Positions 37,967 through 50,097 are shown, numbered from the stretch's first letter. The stretch is DNA of 64,000 nt from Geomonas anaerohicana (GCF_016458305.1 NZ_JAEMHL010000005.1:62001-126000); one strand, 5' to 3'. Notes: generated from the sequence alone by a model not told the origin. A program made the numbers and translations.

Positions 37967-37995
37967 GTTTACCGTTCCGGGGACGGACGGTAAAC
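37967..37995. promoter_or_regulatory. Candidate operator of the MerA-like gene
   Basis: Perfect dyad GTTTACCGT (37967-37975) and ACGGTAAAC (37987-37995) with an 11-base centre, just upstream of the minus-strand start. Consistent with binding by a dimeric repressor or activator; no regulator gene is adjacent. Confidence 0.45.
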
Positions 37996-38093
37996 AGAAG
38001 AATTCACCCGCAATTTCCCAACGGCCGTCCCGTCGCACCTTGCGCGAGCCCCCGCACCGCGCGGGTTTTTCCCGTTTTTACGGGTGATATTCC

Positions 38094-38121
38094 TTGACAG
38101 CGCCGTGTGCGCTGTTGTAAT
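38094..38121 (+). promoter_or_regulatory. Promoter of glyQS
   Basis: TTGACA (38094-38099), 16-base spacer, TGTAAT (38116-38121). A start near 38128 leaves an 80-base leader. GGATACAGTA at 38141-38150, inside an ACTG..CAGT dyad, lies just downstream. I found no T-box elements. Confidence 0.65.
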
Positions 38122-38207
38122 CTGGCGAGCCTAACTGTTTGGATACAGTAAACTTTTTTATTCCAAAAGCTGCACCACTTGAAATATACGATTTGATCGG
38201 AGGCGGC

Positions 38208-39085
<878 letters not shown>

Positions 39086-39086
<1 letters not shown>

Positions 39087-41149
39087 TGGCTAAGGATCTT
39101 TTCCTTGAGATAGGTTGCGAGGAGATTCCGGCCGGCTTCGTCCCCAAGGCGATGGCCGACATGGAAGCTCTCATGAAGCGCGAGCTGGAGACGGCACGCA
39201 TCGAGTTCGCCGAGATCACCACCCTGGGCACCCCGCGCCGCCTGGTGCTGGCGGTGAAAGGGATTGCGGAGCGCCAGCCCGATGCGGAACTGACCGCGAT
39301 GGGGCCGGCCAAAAGCGCCGCCTACGACGCTGACGGCAACCCGACCAAGGCCGCCCAGGGCTTCGCCCGCGGCCAGGGCGTCGAGGTCGCCGACCTGAAG
39401 GTGGTCATGACCCCCAAGGGCGAGTACCTGGCGGCGGTGAAGAGCGAAGTCGGCCGCGACACCGCCGAACTCCTCCCCGAGATGCTGCCGCGCCTGATCG
39501 GCAACATCCCCTTCAAGAAGTCCATGCGCTGGGCCGACTTCGATGTCCGCTTCGCCCGCCCGATCCACTGGATCGTGGCGCTCTACGGCGGCACCGTGGT
39601 CCCCTTCGCCTTCGGCAACATCGAGAGCGGCTCCGCCTCGCGCGGCCACCGCTTCATGGCCAACACCACCTTCCCGGTGCGCGACCTGGCCCACTACCTG
39701 GAGGAGTGCGAGCGCCACTTCGTGATCCCGGATCCGGAGAAGAGAAAGGCCATCATCCGCCAGGAGATCGACCGCGTCGCCCGGCAGGCCAAGGGGAACG
39801 TGCTCCCCGACGAGGCGCTCCTCGAGCAGGTCTCCTTCCTGGTCGAGTACCCCTCCGCGGTGCACGGCACCTTCTCGGCGGACTTCCTGGTGGTGCCGCG
39901 CGAGGTCCTGATCACCTCGATGCGCGAGCACCAGCGCTACTTCTCCCTGGTTGACGACCAGGGCAAACTGCTGCCCGGCTTCATCACCATCAACAACACC
40001 CTGACTGAAGACCCGCAGGTGGTGGTCAAGGGGAACGAGCGCGTGCTGCGCGCCCGCCTCTCCGACGCCCGCTTCTTCTTCGACGAAGACCACAAGGTTA
40101 AGCTCGAGTCCCGCGTGGAGAGCCTGAAGAGCGTGGTCTACCAGGCCAAGCTCGGCACCTCCTACGAGAAGATGGAGCGCTTCCGCGAGCTGGCCAAGGG
40201 GCTGGCGCAGCGCCACAACCCGGCCGTCGCCGACAAGGCCGCCCGCGCCGCCACCCTGTGCAAGGCGGACCTCGTCTCCGGCATGGTAGGCGAGTTCCCC
40301 GAGGTGCAGGGAATCATGGGACGCGAGTACGCCCTGCACGACGGCGAGGACGCGGCGGTCGCCAACGCCATCGCCGAGCACTACCTGCCGACCCAGGCCG
40401 GCGGCGAGCTCCCCGCTTCCGACATCGGCGCCTTCGTGTCGCTGGCGGACAAGACCGACACCATCTGCGGCTGCTTCAGCGTGGGGCTCATCCCCACCGG
40501 CTCCGCCGACCCCTACGCCCTGCGCCGCTCGGCACTGGGGATCATCAACATCATACTGGACAAGAAGTACCGCGAGCCGCTCTCCGGTCTGATCAAGTCC
40601 TCCCTGGACCTCTTGGCCGGCAAGGCGACCCGCCCGGTGGAGCAGGTGTACCAGGACGTGCTTGACTTCTTCCGCGGCCGTTTCGTGAACCTGATGGCGG
40701 ACCGCTACCCGTCCGACGTGGTGGACGCGGTGGTCTCCGTCTCCTTCGACGACCTGGTCGAGGCAGCCGCCAAGATCCAGGCCCTGGCCGAGTTCAGGAA
40801 GCGTGACGACTTCGCCGCGCTGGCCGGCGCCTTCAAGCGCGTGGGCAACATCGTCAAGGACGGGGTGGACACCCCCGTTGCGGCTGCCCTCTTCCAGGAG
40901 CCGGCCGAGGGTGCGCTCTACGAGGCCCAGCAGCAGGTGAAAAAGAAGGTGGACGCGGCACTCTCCGGCGCCGACTACCTCGCCGCCCTCACCGAGATCG
41001 CGACGCTCAAGCCCACCGTCGACGCCTTCTTCGACAAGGTCATGGTCATGGCCGAAGACGAGAAGGTGCGCCAGAACCGCCTGGCGCTTCTGACCTCCAT
41101 CGCGCGGCTCTTCGGAAGCCTGGCGGACTTCGCGAGGTTGTCGGCATGA
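39086..41149 (+). CDS. glyS: Glycyl-tRNA synthetase beta subunit
   Basis: 687 residues, the normal size. N-terminal LFLEIGCEEIPAGFVPKAM is diagnostic; SVFR-type and HD-like internal regions and an anticodon-binding C-terminus follow. The subunit binds tRNA-Gly and is needed for aminoacylation by GlyQ. ATG 39086 overlaps the glyQ stop, with AAAGGAGGT as ribosome site. A strong terminator follows at 41233. Confidence 0.97.
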
Positions 41150-41232
41150 AAAGACTGCGACAGCTGAACCTGGGATGCAGCACCCTGGAACAGGCAACCG
41201 CAGCAGCACAACGATTTATCTGACGCTCACGT

Positions 41233-41276
41233 AAACAGCCGTCCGGGTGCAACTCCCGGCGGCTGTTTGCCTTTTT
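41233..41276 (+). terminator. Terminator after glyS
   Basis: AAACAGCC-GT-CCGGG, loop, CCCGG-C-GGCTGTTT, then GCCTTTTT. It ends about 58 bases before the ppdK start codon. Confidence 0.8.
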
Positions 41277-41334
41277 CGGTTTATGTGTATACTTTAAGCT
41301 CCAAATTTATTAAAAACGTCTAAGGAGGGTGCAC

Positions 41335-44070
<2,736 letters not shown>

Positions 44071-44117
44071 TCCGGCAGGCGGCACGGCCAAGGCGTCGCA
44101 AGGGAGCCGGAGAAGCC

Positions 44118-44146
44118 TTGACACGCTTGATGTAAACGTGTAATAG
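44118..44146 (+). promoter_or_regulatory. Promoter of the cold-shock gene
   Basis: TTGACA (44118-44123), 17-base spacer, TAATAG (44141-44146). The transcript would have a leader of about 75 bases containing the hairpin at 44173-44196. Confidence 0.55.
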
Positions 44147-44172
44147 CGAAATACGCGTCAACGACGCTAACG

Positions 44173-44196
44173 GGGCGGCCGGGATACCGGCCGCCC
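44173..44196 (+). other. Strong hairpin in the csp 5' leader
   Basis: GGGCGGCCGG, tetraloop GATA, CCGGCCGCCC: a perfect 10-base stem without a T-tract, ending 30 bases before the csp ATG. It could be a leader structure affecting cold-shock translation or mRNA stability, or a degenerate ppdK terminator. Confidence 0.55.
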
Positions 44197-44226
44197 TAAA
44201 CAACGAGCAGTACAGGAGAAAAGGTA

Positions 44227-44427
44227 ATGGCAAACGGTGTAGTGAAATGGTTCAACGACGCGAAGGGGTTTGGCTTCATCGAGCAGGAAAACGGCGCGGA
44301 TGTCTTCGTGCACTTCTCGGCCATCCAGGGGGACGGCTTCAAATCGTTGGTCGAGGGTGACTCGGTCAGCTTTGACGTGGTCCAGGGCGCCAAGGGCCCG
44401 CAGGCCGCCAACGTGGTCAAGAACTAG
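44227..44427 (+). CDS. Cold-shock protein (CspA family)
   Basis: 66 residues, one OB-fold cold-shock domain. RNP1 is KGFGFIE and RNP2 is VFVHFSAI. It begins [17 protein letters not shown] and ends [10 protein letters not shown]. Such proteins bind single-stranded RNA and DNA and melt secondary structure. ACAGGAGAAAAGGT precedes the ATG. It has its own promoter, a structured leader and a strong terminator, so it is a monocistronic gene. Confidence 0.95.
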   Translation: MANGVVKWFNDAKGFGFIEQENGADVFVHFSAIQGDGFKSLVEGDSVSFDVVQGAKGPQAANVVKN

Positions 44428-44450
44428 TTTCCTTTCCTAAGCCTTGGTCC

Positions 44451-44477
44451 GGCCCCGAATCCGTTCGGGGCCTTTTT
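44451..44477 (+). terminator. Terminator of the cold-shock gene
   Basis: GGCCCCGAA, loop, TTCGGGGCC and TTTTT; located 24 bases after the stop codon. Confidence 0.88.
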
Positions 44478-44512
44478 AATTTTGCCCGCCCGCGGGCGAC
44501 CGGTGCCAGCGC

Positions 44513-44962
44513 ATGCGTATCAACGAAAAGTCGGATTCCCGCAGCATAGCCAAGAAGGAGAAGGGGACGGCTCCCAAGAGCGTCGCCGGAACCAGCGCGC
44601 CCCTCTTTGCCGGCCGGCTCGCCGCCATCGCCAAGTCGAGCACCGAGTATGAAGGCGAACTGCAGCGCTTAAAGGAAGAGATCGACAAGGCGGGGGACGT
44701 CCTGGAGCAGGAGCCGACCATCGCCAACTTCAAGGTCTTCCGCGAGCTGATCGGCACCATGGCGCGCAAGGTCTCCGCCGAGGCCTACCGCATCGAGATG
44801 CTGAGCGGCGGGGTCACCGGGCGCAGCCACGAGGTCATCTCCGTCATCGACAAGGAGGCCGATCTCCTGTACCACCTGGTGATGCGGGAGCAGAAGGATC
44901 ACATCCGCATCGTCGCCCAGATCATCAAGATCAAGGGGCTGGTGGTCGACTTCCTGCTTTAG
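44513..44962 (+). CDS. DUF327/YaaR family protein
   Basis: 149 residues, mostly helical. An N-terminal basic tail is followed by the YaaR-like core: GELQRLKEEIDKAGDVLEQE, NFKVFRELIGTMARKVSAEA and a C-terminal DLLYHLVMREQKDHIRIVAQ. The family is uncharacterised and found in Firmicutes and deltaproteobacteria. The ATG start lacks a strong ribosome site. No neighbour suggests a function beyond the c-di-GMP pair downstream, which has its own promoter candidate. Confidence 0.72.
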   Translation: MRINEKSDSRSIAKKEKGTAPKSVAGTSAPLFAGRLAAIAKSSTEYEGELQRLKEEIDKAGDVLEQEPTIANFKVFRELIGTMARKVSAEAYRIEMLSGGVTGRSHEVISVIDKEADLLYHLVMREQKDHIRIVAQIIKIKGLVVDFLL

Positions 44963-45038
44963 AATCTCGCGACGGCTTTATCCCCCGTACCAATCCGCCT
45001 CACGCAACACCCTCCCCCCGCTTTTACCGATAAAGTGC

Positions 45039-45065
45039 TTAAGATCACATCCTAAAAACCGATAA
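45039..45065 (+). promoter_or_regulatory. Candidate sigma-28 (FliA-type) promoter
   Basis: TTAAGATC (45039-45046), 11-base spacer, ACCGATAA (45058-45065). The -10 matches the FliA consensus GCCGATAA at seven of eight positions; the -35 is weaker. It precedes the binding protein/GGDEF-EAL pair by about 80 bases, which would link it to motility. Confidence 0.4.
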
Positions 45066-45151
45066 ATCAGTAGGGTTAATGGCAGCCGTTCCGCTACCTC
45101 CTCGCGTTCCCGCAGGTCCCCGCTTTCATTCGGTTTGACAGGAGAGCAACC

Positions 45152-45979
45152 ATGGCATCTTTCCTCAAGGCCGCATTGGCCGTCACCGCCGTCCTATCCA
45201 CCTTTATGGCCCCCCCGACTTCCTCCGCAGCGGAAACCCTCAGGATCAACGGCACCGGTGCCGGGCTCGTGGTTGTGAAACCGCTGGCGGTTGCGTTCCA
45301 GAAAGAGAATCCCGGCATCATCGTCGAGATGGAAAAAAGCCTCGGGAGTTCCGCGGCAATCAAGGCGGTATCCCGCAATGCGTTGGACCTCGCCATCTCG
45401 GGACGTCCCCTGAAGCCGGCCGAAAGCGCTGAGGGGCTGATCCAGAAACAGTGGGGGCGGACTCCATTCGCGGTGCTTGCCAACCGTCAGTTGCGGGTAA
45501 GCGGGGTGAGCTTGAACGAACTGGCTGCGATGTACGCCGGCAGTAGCAAGTGGCCTGGAGGCGAACTGGTCCGGGTGGTGCTGCGTCCCAATGAAGACGT
45601 GGATACCAAGCTCACCCGCTCGATGTCGCCGGAGATGGACCGTGGCGTAAGCGCAGCCCAGGCGCGCAAGGATATGCTGCTGGGAATCACGGACGATGAG
45701 GCCTTCGAGGTCGTGAAGAAGACGGAAGGTGCGGTGGCCGTCATGGCGCTTTCGCTGGCACTGTCCCAGCCCAACGCGGTGGCAGTCCTGAAGCTCGACG
45801 GGGTGCAGCCGAGCGTCGCCAACGTGGCTTCGGGCAAGTACCGCTACGTGAAGGAGATGCACCTGGTTACCCGGAAGGATGTCCCCGCCGCGGCAGCCAA
45901 GTTCATCAAGTTCCTGGAATCCAGGAAGGGACGGGCTCTCGCGGCTAAATACGGCGTATTCGTCACAGGGACCAAATGA
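45152..45979 (+). CDS. PstS-like periplasmic solute-binding protein
   Basis: 275 residues. A signal peptide (about 1-27, ending SSAAE) precedes a type 2 periplasmic binding fold like PBP_like_2/PstS proteins: LRINGTGAGLVVVKPLAVAF, then ALDLAISGRPLKPAE and a hinge region, ending with a helix (AAAKFIKFLESRKGRALAAKY). No ABC transporter permease or ATPase is present. Instead its stop overlaps the start of a GGDEF-EAL gene (ATGA), so it probably delivers a ligand signal to that sensor rather than feeding transport. ACAGGAGAG precedes the ATG. Confidence 0.82.
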   Translation: MASFLKAALAVTAVLSTFMAPPTSSAAETLRINGTGAGLVVVKPLAVAFQKENPGIIVEMEKSLGSSAAIKAVSRNALDLAISGRPLKPAESAEGLIQKQWGRTPFAVLANRQLRVSGVSLNELAAMYAGSSKWPGGELVRVVLRPNEDVDTKLTRSMSPEMDRGVSAAQARKDMLLGITDDEAFEVVKKTEGAVAVMALSLALSQPNAVAVLKLDGVQPSVANVASGKYRYVKEMHLVTRKDVPAAAAKFIKFLESRKGRALAAKYGVFVTGTK

Positions 45980-48249
45980 TCAAGTACAGCAAGTCCATAC
46001 GGCGCAGCACCACCCTGGCGGCGGGAATCCTTTCCATCGTCTTGACCGTGGTGCCGGCGGCGATCTACTTCGTCATGGCCTTCTCGCACATGACCGGGGT
46101 CCTCGAGACGGAGGGGGAGATCAACGCCCGCGTGGTGGGGGCGCTGGTGGTGGCGAACCCGAAAATGTGGGAGTTCGAGGAGTTGCGCCTGAAGGAACTG
46201 CTGGCGCGTCGCTCTACCGAGACCGCGGAGAGGCGGGTCCTGTACGACCTGAAAGGGCAGGTGATTGCGGAGAGCACGAATCGCATGCTGCCGCCGCTTC
46301 TTTCCAAGTCCTTCCCGGTCTACGATGCCGGGCACCAGGTAGCGAACCTGGAGGTGTCGTGCTCGCTGGCCCCGACCCTCATGGTGACCGCGCTCCTCTT
46401 TTTGGTGGGGGGGACCGCGGGATGGTTCACGTTCTTCCGGCTGCGCACCGTGCCGCTGAGGGCTATCGAGGACGCTTATCGCGGTCTCAAGCAAAGCGAG
46501 GAGAAGTACCGTTCCGTGTACGAGTCGCTCAACGAGGGACTGGCTCTGTACCGGACGGTGGCCGGGAGCGGCGGATATCTCGACATGGTGCTTGCGGACG
46601 TCAATCCGGCCGCCGTCTCAGTGTTCGGCTTCGGACGGGACGACATCGGCAAGAGCATTCTGCAGGTGCAGGGGGGGCTTTTCGCGCCGGTACGGGAGGC
46701 GCTCCGCGGGGCGCCGGCCGAGGTGAGCCTCGAGCTGACACAGGAAGGGGCGGGGCGGGTGTTTACGGTGAACGCCTTCCCCATGGGAGACGGGATGGTG
46801 GCGACCCTCTTGGAGGACGTCACCGAGAAGAAGCGCAGCGCGGAACAGTTGGAGAACCTGGCCTACTACGACAGCCTCACCGGCCTTTTGAACCGGCGCA
46901 TGCTGCTGGACCGGATGGAGCACACCCTCGGCATCGCCCAGCGCGAAGGGCTCAAGATGGCCACCCTCTTCTTCGACCTGAACGGCTTCAAGCCGATCAA
47001 CGACACCATGGGGCACGAGGCGGGGGACCAGATCCTGATCGAGGTGGGGCGGCGCCTGAAGAGTGCGGTGCGCAAGAAGGACACCCTGGCGCGCCTTGGC
47101 GGTGACGAGTTCGTGGTGGTGGCGACCCTCGACACGGAGGATAATGCCAGCTGCATCGCGCAGAACCTGCTCAGGAAGCTCGCCCCGGTGTACGAGGTCG
47201 GCGGGCGGGAGGTCTTCGTGGGGGCGAGCATCGGCATCTCGATCTACCCTGACGATGGCGCGACCCCGGAAACCCTGCTCAAGAACGCCGACATCGCCAT
47301 GTACAACGCCAAGAAGCCGGGCATCGAATTCTGCTTCTACAGCGCGCAGATGAATCAGAAGCTGCAGGAGCGAACCAAGCTCGAGTTCGAGCTCTGGATG
47401 GCGCTGGAGCGGGAGGAATTCTTCCTGGAATACCAGCCCATCGTCGATGCCCGCACCGGCAGGATCGCCGCGGTAGAGGCACTGGTGCGCTGGATGAGCC
47501 CGGAAAGGGGACGGGTGATGCCGGACGCCTTTATCCCGCTGGCCGAGAGTACGGGCATCATCCTTCCGCTCGGCGAGTGGGTGCTGAAGACCGCCTGCAC
47601 GAAGCTGCGGCAGTGGCTCGATGCAGGCGGTCTGCCGCTCAGGATGTCGGTGAACATCTCGGGGTGTCAGTTCATGCGCAGTGAGCTGTGCCGGTTGGTC
47701 GAGGAGGCTGCGGAGCAAAGCGGCGTGGACCTGGCCCTGCTCGAACTGGAACTCACCGAGACCTGCCTGATCAAGGACGTGGAGGAGACCGCTACCAAGC
47801 TGTGGCGCCTGAAAGGCCTCAACGTCTCCATCGGCATCGACGATTTCGGCACCGGCTATTCCTCGCTGCAGTACCTGAAGAACTTCCCCATCGACCATTT
47901 GAAGATCGACCGCGCCTTCATCAGGAATGTCTGCGAGCTTCCCGACGAGCGCGCCATCGTGGACGCCATCATCGGCATCGCCAAAGCGATGGAACTGCAC
48001 GTGATCGCCGAGGGGGTGGAGACCCTGGAACAGGCGGAGTACCTGAGGCATCGTGGCTGCGACGAGTTGCAGGGGTACTACTACCATCGCCCTCTCTCCG
48101 AGGAGCGCCTCCTCGAAGTGCTGCGGGAGGAGCGGGAGCGGCTTGGGATAGCGGCCGGGGCTGCCGGGGGCGGCGAGGCTGGAGTGAAGGATGTGGCAGG
48201 GGGCAACGTGGAGGGCTCCGGGGGGGGCGTGCCGGCGCCGCCGGTGTGA
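45976..48249 (+). CDS. Membrane GGDEF-EAL cyclic-di-GMP enzyme
   Basis: 757 residues. Two membrane helices (about 13-35 and 133-153) bracket a periplasmic domain of about 95 residues. A PAS-like region (about 175-285) precedes GGDEF (motif GGDEF at 375-379, so cyclase-competent) and EAL (EAL at 501-503, with IDDFGTGYSSL retained, so phosphodiesterase-competent). A Gly/Ala-rich tail ends the protein. It makes or degrades c-di-GMP depending on input. Translation is coupled by ATGA overlap to the upstream periplasmic binding protein, its likely input. Confidence 0.94.
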   Translation: MIKYSKSIRRSTTLAAGILSIVLTVVPAAIYFVMAFSHMTGVLETEGEINARVVGALVVANPKMWEFEELRLKELLARRSTETAERRVLYDLKGQVIAESTNRMLPPLLSKSFPVYDAGHQVANLEVSCSLAPTLMVTALLFLVGGTAGWFTFFRLRTVPLRAIEDAYRGLKQSEEKYRSVYESLNEGLALYRTVAGSGGYLDMVLADVNPAAVSVFGFGRDDIGKSILQVQGGLFAPVREALRGAPAEVSLELTQEGAGRVFTVNAFPMGDGMVATLLEDVTEKKRSAEQLENLAYYDSLTGLLNRRMLLDRMEHTLGIAQREGLKMATLFFDLNGFKPINDTMGHEAGDQILIEVGRRLKSAVRKKDTLARLGGDEFVVVATLDTEDNASCIAQNLLRKLAPVYEVGGREVFVGASIGISIYPDDGATPETLLKNADIAMYNAKKPGIEFCFYSAQMNQKLQERTKLEFELWMALEREEFFLEYQPIVDARTGRIAAVEALVRWMSPERGRVMPDAFIPLAESTGIILPLGEWVLKTACTKLRQWLDAGGLPLRMSVNISGCQFMRSELCRLVEEAAEQSGVDLALLELELTETCLIKDVEETATKLWRLKGLNVSIGIDDFGTGYSSLQYLKNFPIDHLKIDRAFIRNVCELPDERAIVDAIIGIAKAMELHVIAEGVETLEQAEYLRHRGCDELQGYYYHRPLSEERLLEVLREERERLGIAAGAAGGGEAGVKDVAGGNVEGSGGGVPAPPV

Positions 48250-48268
48250 ACCGGCCGGAGGGGAAACG

Positions 48269-48301
48269 AAAAAGGGGGCTCGTAACGAGTCCCCTTTCTT
48301 T
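48269..48301. terminator. Bidirectional terminator
   Basis: GGGGGCTCG, loop, CGAGTCCCC (one G-T pair), with TTTCTTTTT on the plus strand and TTTTTCG on the minus strand. It ends both the GGDEF-EAL transcript and the minus-strand thi/zinc-ribbon operon. Confidence 0.8.
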
Positions 48302-48445
48302 TTACTTGCAGCCGCACCCTTTGGAGTTGTCTCCGCTCAGGGGCAGTTTCTTGCCACACTTCTGGCACCGCCAGAAGAGGCCACCTCAGCCGGGCATCAG
48401 GATCATGAGCCCCTGGCAGTCGGGGCAGCTTTTCTCGTTGGTCAT
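48302..48445 (-). CDS. Small zinc-ribbon protein with in-frame TGA (candidate selenoprotein)
   Basis: 47 codons interrupted by one TGA at codon 20 (48388-48386). Before it: MTNEKSCPDCQGLMILMPG; after it: GGLFWRCQKCGKKLPLSG, ending GCGCK and TAA. The two CxxC knuckles (Cys7/10 and Cys27/30) lie on opposite sides of the TGA, so only read-through gives a complete zinc ribbon. A strong AAAGGAGGTTTGC site precedes the ATG, and the operon terminator follows the distal stop. A SECIS-like hairpin lies 16 bases after the TGA. If not Sec, it is a nonsense-mutated gene (TGG or CGA to TGA). It is last in the thiS-thiG-thiE operon. Confidence 0.6.
48359..48377 (-). promoter_or_regulatory. Candidate bacterial SECIS hairpin
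   Basis: On the minus strand, CTTCTGGC, loop GGT, GCCAGAAG: a perfect 8-base stem. Sixteen bases separate the TGA from the apical loop, and the loop starts with G. These values meet the published bacterial SECIS description (apical loop 16-37 bases from UGA, 3-14 base loop, G in the first two positions). Confidence 0.5.
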
Positions 48446-48475
48446 ATGCAAACCTCCTTTGTTGGGTGAAGCCAG

Positions 48476-49132
48476 CTACCGTACCGAGACCGCGATACTC
48501 CCCACCCCGGCGATCTCGGCAACGACGCGGTCGCCGCTCTTGATCGGGCCCACCCCGGCGGGCGTGCCGGTCAGCACCAGGTCGCCCGGCTCCAGCGTGA
48601 AGATGGAGGAGAGGTAGCTCAACAGCTCGGGGATGCGGTGGATCATGAGATCCGTGCCGCCGTCCTGGCGCTTTTCGCCGTTCACGGTGAGCGTGATGCG
48701 CAGCTGGTGCGGGTCGGCGACCTGCGCGGCCGGAACGAACGGGGAGAGCGGGCAGGCGGTGTCGAACCCCTTGGCGATGTCCCAGGGGAGCCCCTTCTGC
48801 TTCAGTTCCGCCTGCACGTCCCTCAGGGTCAGGTCGATGGCGACGGCGTACCCCGCCAGGTAGGAGAGGGCATCGGCGGCCGGGATGTCGCGCCCCTCCC
48901 TGCCGATCAGAAGCGCCAGCTCCGCCTCGTGGTGGCAGTCGCTGGAGTAGGAGGGGATCACGATCTCCTCACCCGCGCCGATCACGCTGGTGGCGGGCTT
49001 GGTGAAGATCACCGGGCGCTCCGGGGTCTCGTTGCCCAGCTCCTTGATGTGGTCCGCGTAGTTGCGCCCGATGCAGAGGATCTTGCCGATCCGTACCGGC
49101 TCCGCGCTTCCGATCAGTTGTGCCGTTTTCAT
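48476..49132 (-). CDS. Fumarylacetoacetate hydrolase (FAH) family protein
   Basis: 218 residues, the single-domain size. The family core is visible: KILCIGRNYADHIKELGNE, PVIFTKPATSVIG, the metal ligands in HHEAELALLIGREG and YAVAIDLTLRDVQAELK, and GDLVLTGTPAGVGPI. Members are Mg/Mn-dependent hydrolases, decarboxylases or isomerases, including acylpyruvases and oxaloacetate decarboxylases; the substrate is not resolved. ACAGGAGAATC precedes the ATG. It follows the radical SAM gene by 11 bases in the minus-strand operon. Confidence 0.88.
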   Translation of the reverse strand: MKTAQLIGSAEPVRIGKILCIGRNYADHIKELGNETPERPVIFTKPATSVIGAGEEIVIPSYSSDCHHEAELALLIGREGRDIPAADALSYLAGYAVAIDLTLRDVQAELKQKGLPWDIAKGFDTACPLSPFVPAAQVADPHQLRITLTVNGEKRQDGGTDLMIHRIPELLSYLSSIFTLEPGDLVLTGTPAGVGPIKSGDRVVAEIAGVGSIAVSVR

Positions 49133-49143
49133 GATTCTCCTGT

Positions 49144-50097
49144 TCAGGCCGCCCTGACCTCGCTGGCGAGCCGGCATCCCTGCCAGCTGCCGCGCCTTCT
49201 CAGCTCGTTGATCACGGCGTACCACATCTGGTTGTTCTTCAGGTTCCAGTTCGGCGCGACCCGGATGGAAAGGGGCGCCGAGCCGTACAGTCGCTGCACC
49301 GTGACCCGCGCCGGGAGCTCCTCCAGGAAATCGCAGGCGGTCGCCACATATTCGTCGATGCCGATCGGCTGCCAGCTCCCGTCCCGGTACATCTCCGCGA
49401 GCCGGGTATTCTCGACGGCGTGCAGTTGGTGCAGTTTCACCGAGTTGACCGGCAGCGAGGCGATCAGGCGGGCGGTCTTCAGGAAGCCGCTCCTGGTCTC
49501 GCCGGGGAAGCCGTAGATCAGGTGGGTGCAGATCTCCAGGCCGCGGCCGGAGAGGCGCTGCACCGCGTCCAGGTACTCGGCCAGGGTGTGGCCGCGGTTG
49601 ATCCGGGTCAGGATGGCGTCGTCCATGGACTGCAGGCCGAGCTCCACGCAGACGTAGTGCTCGCGGGCCAGGTCGGTCAAAAGCTCTATGGCGGCGGGGC
49701 TCAGCGAATCGGGGCGGGTTCCCACCGAGATCCCCAGCACGTCGGGGTGGGCCAGGGCGCGCCGGTACAGGTCGGCGAGCTTGTCCACGGGGCCGTAGGT
49801 ATTGGTGTACTTCTGGAAGTAGACGATGAACTTGTCGCTCCCCAGGCGCGCGCGGTGGTAGGCCATGCCGGCGGCCATCTGCTCCTCGACCGGGATCAGC
49901 GCCTGGGTCTCCTTGGGGGAGAAGGAACTGTTGTCGCAGTAGATGCAGCCACCGGTGCCGCGGCTGCCGTCGCGGTTGGGGCAGGTGAAGCCGCCGTCCA
50001 CGTTCACTTTGCTGACGCGGCAGCCGAAGCGGCGCCTGAGGTACGAGCCGTAGGAGTTGATGCGCAGTTCGCTATGGATGGGTTCGCCGAGTGTCAT
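49144..50097 (-). CDS. YhcC/TIGR01212-type radical SAM protein
   Basis: 317 residues. It starts near RINSYGSYLRRRFGCRVSKV. The radical SAM cysteines are in FTCPNRDGSRGTGGCIYCDN (C-x11-C-x2-C), an unusual spacing typical of this family. Later segments are SVGTRPDSL, VELGLQSMDD and HLIYGFPGET. Members are related to elongator-protein-like enzymes, of unknown reaction. It begins directly after the thiE stop, so it is co-transcribed with the thiamin genes, but a thiamin role is unproven. Confidence 0.86.
   Translation of the reverse strand: MTLGEPIHSELRINSYGSYLRRRFGCRVSKVNVDGGFTCPNRDGSRGTGGCIYCDNSSFSPKETQALIPVEEQMAAGMAYHRARLGSDKFIVYFQKYTNTYGPVDKLADLYRRALAHPDVLGISVGTRPDSLSPAAIELLTDLAREHYVCVELGLQSMDDAILTRINRGHTLAEYLDAVQRLSGRGLEICTHLIYGFPGETRSGFLKTARLIASLPVNSVKLHQLHAVENTRLAEMYRDGSWQPIGIDEYVATACDFLEELPARVTVQRLYGSAPLSIRVAPNWNLKNNQMWYAVINELRRRGSWQGCRLASEVRAA

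Noticed and set aside
38122..38207. T-box riboswitch in front of glyQS
   Set aside because: The leader is only about 80 bases and lacks the T-box sequence and a terminator.
41146..41223. 25-codon ORF overlapping the glyS stop as ATGA
   Set aside because: No ribosome site beyond the overlap, no recognisable sequence and it lies directly before the terminator; probably chance.
45080..45096. Sigma-54 promoter TGGCAG..CGCTA
   Set aside because: The GG-N10-GC spacing fits, but both conserved blocks have mismatches; the sigma-28 match upstream is better.
44990..45151. Cyclic-di-GMP (GEMM) riboswitch before the binding-protein/GGDEF-EAL pair
   Set aside because: AATGGCAGCCG superficially resembles part of the aptamer, but the paired conserved strands could not be found.
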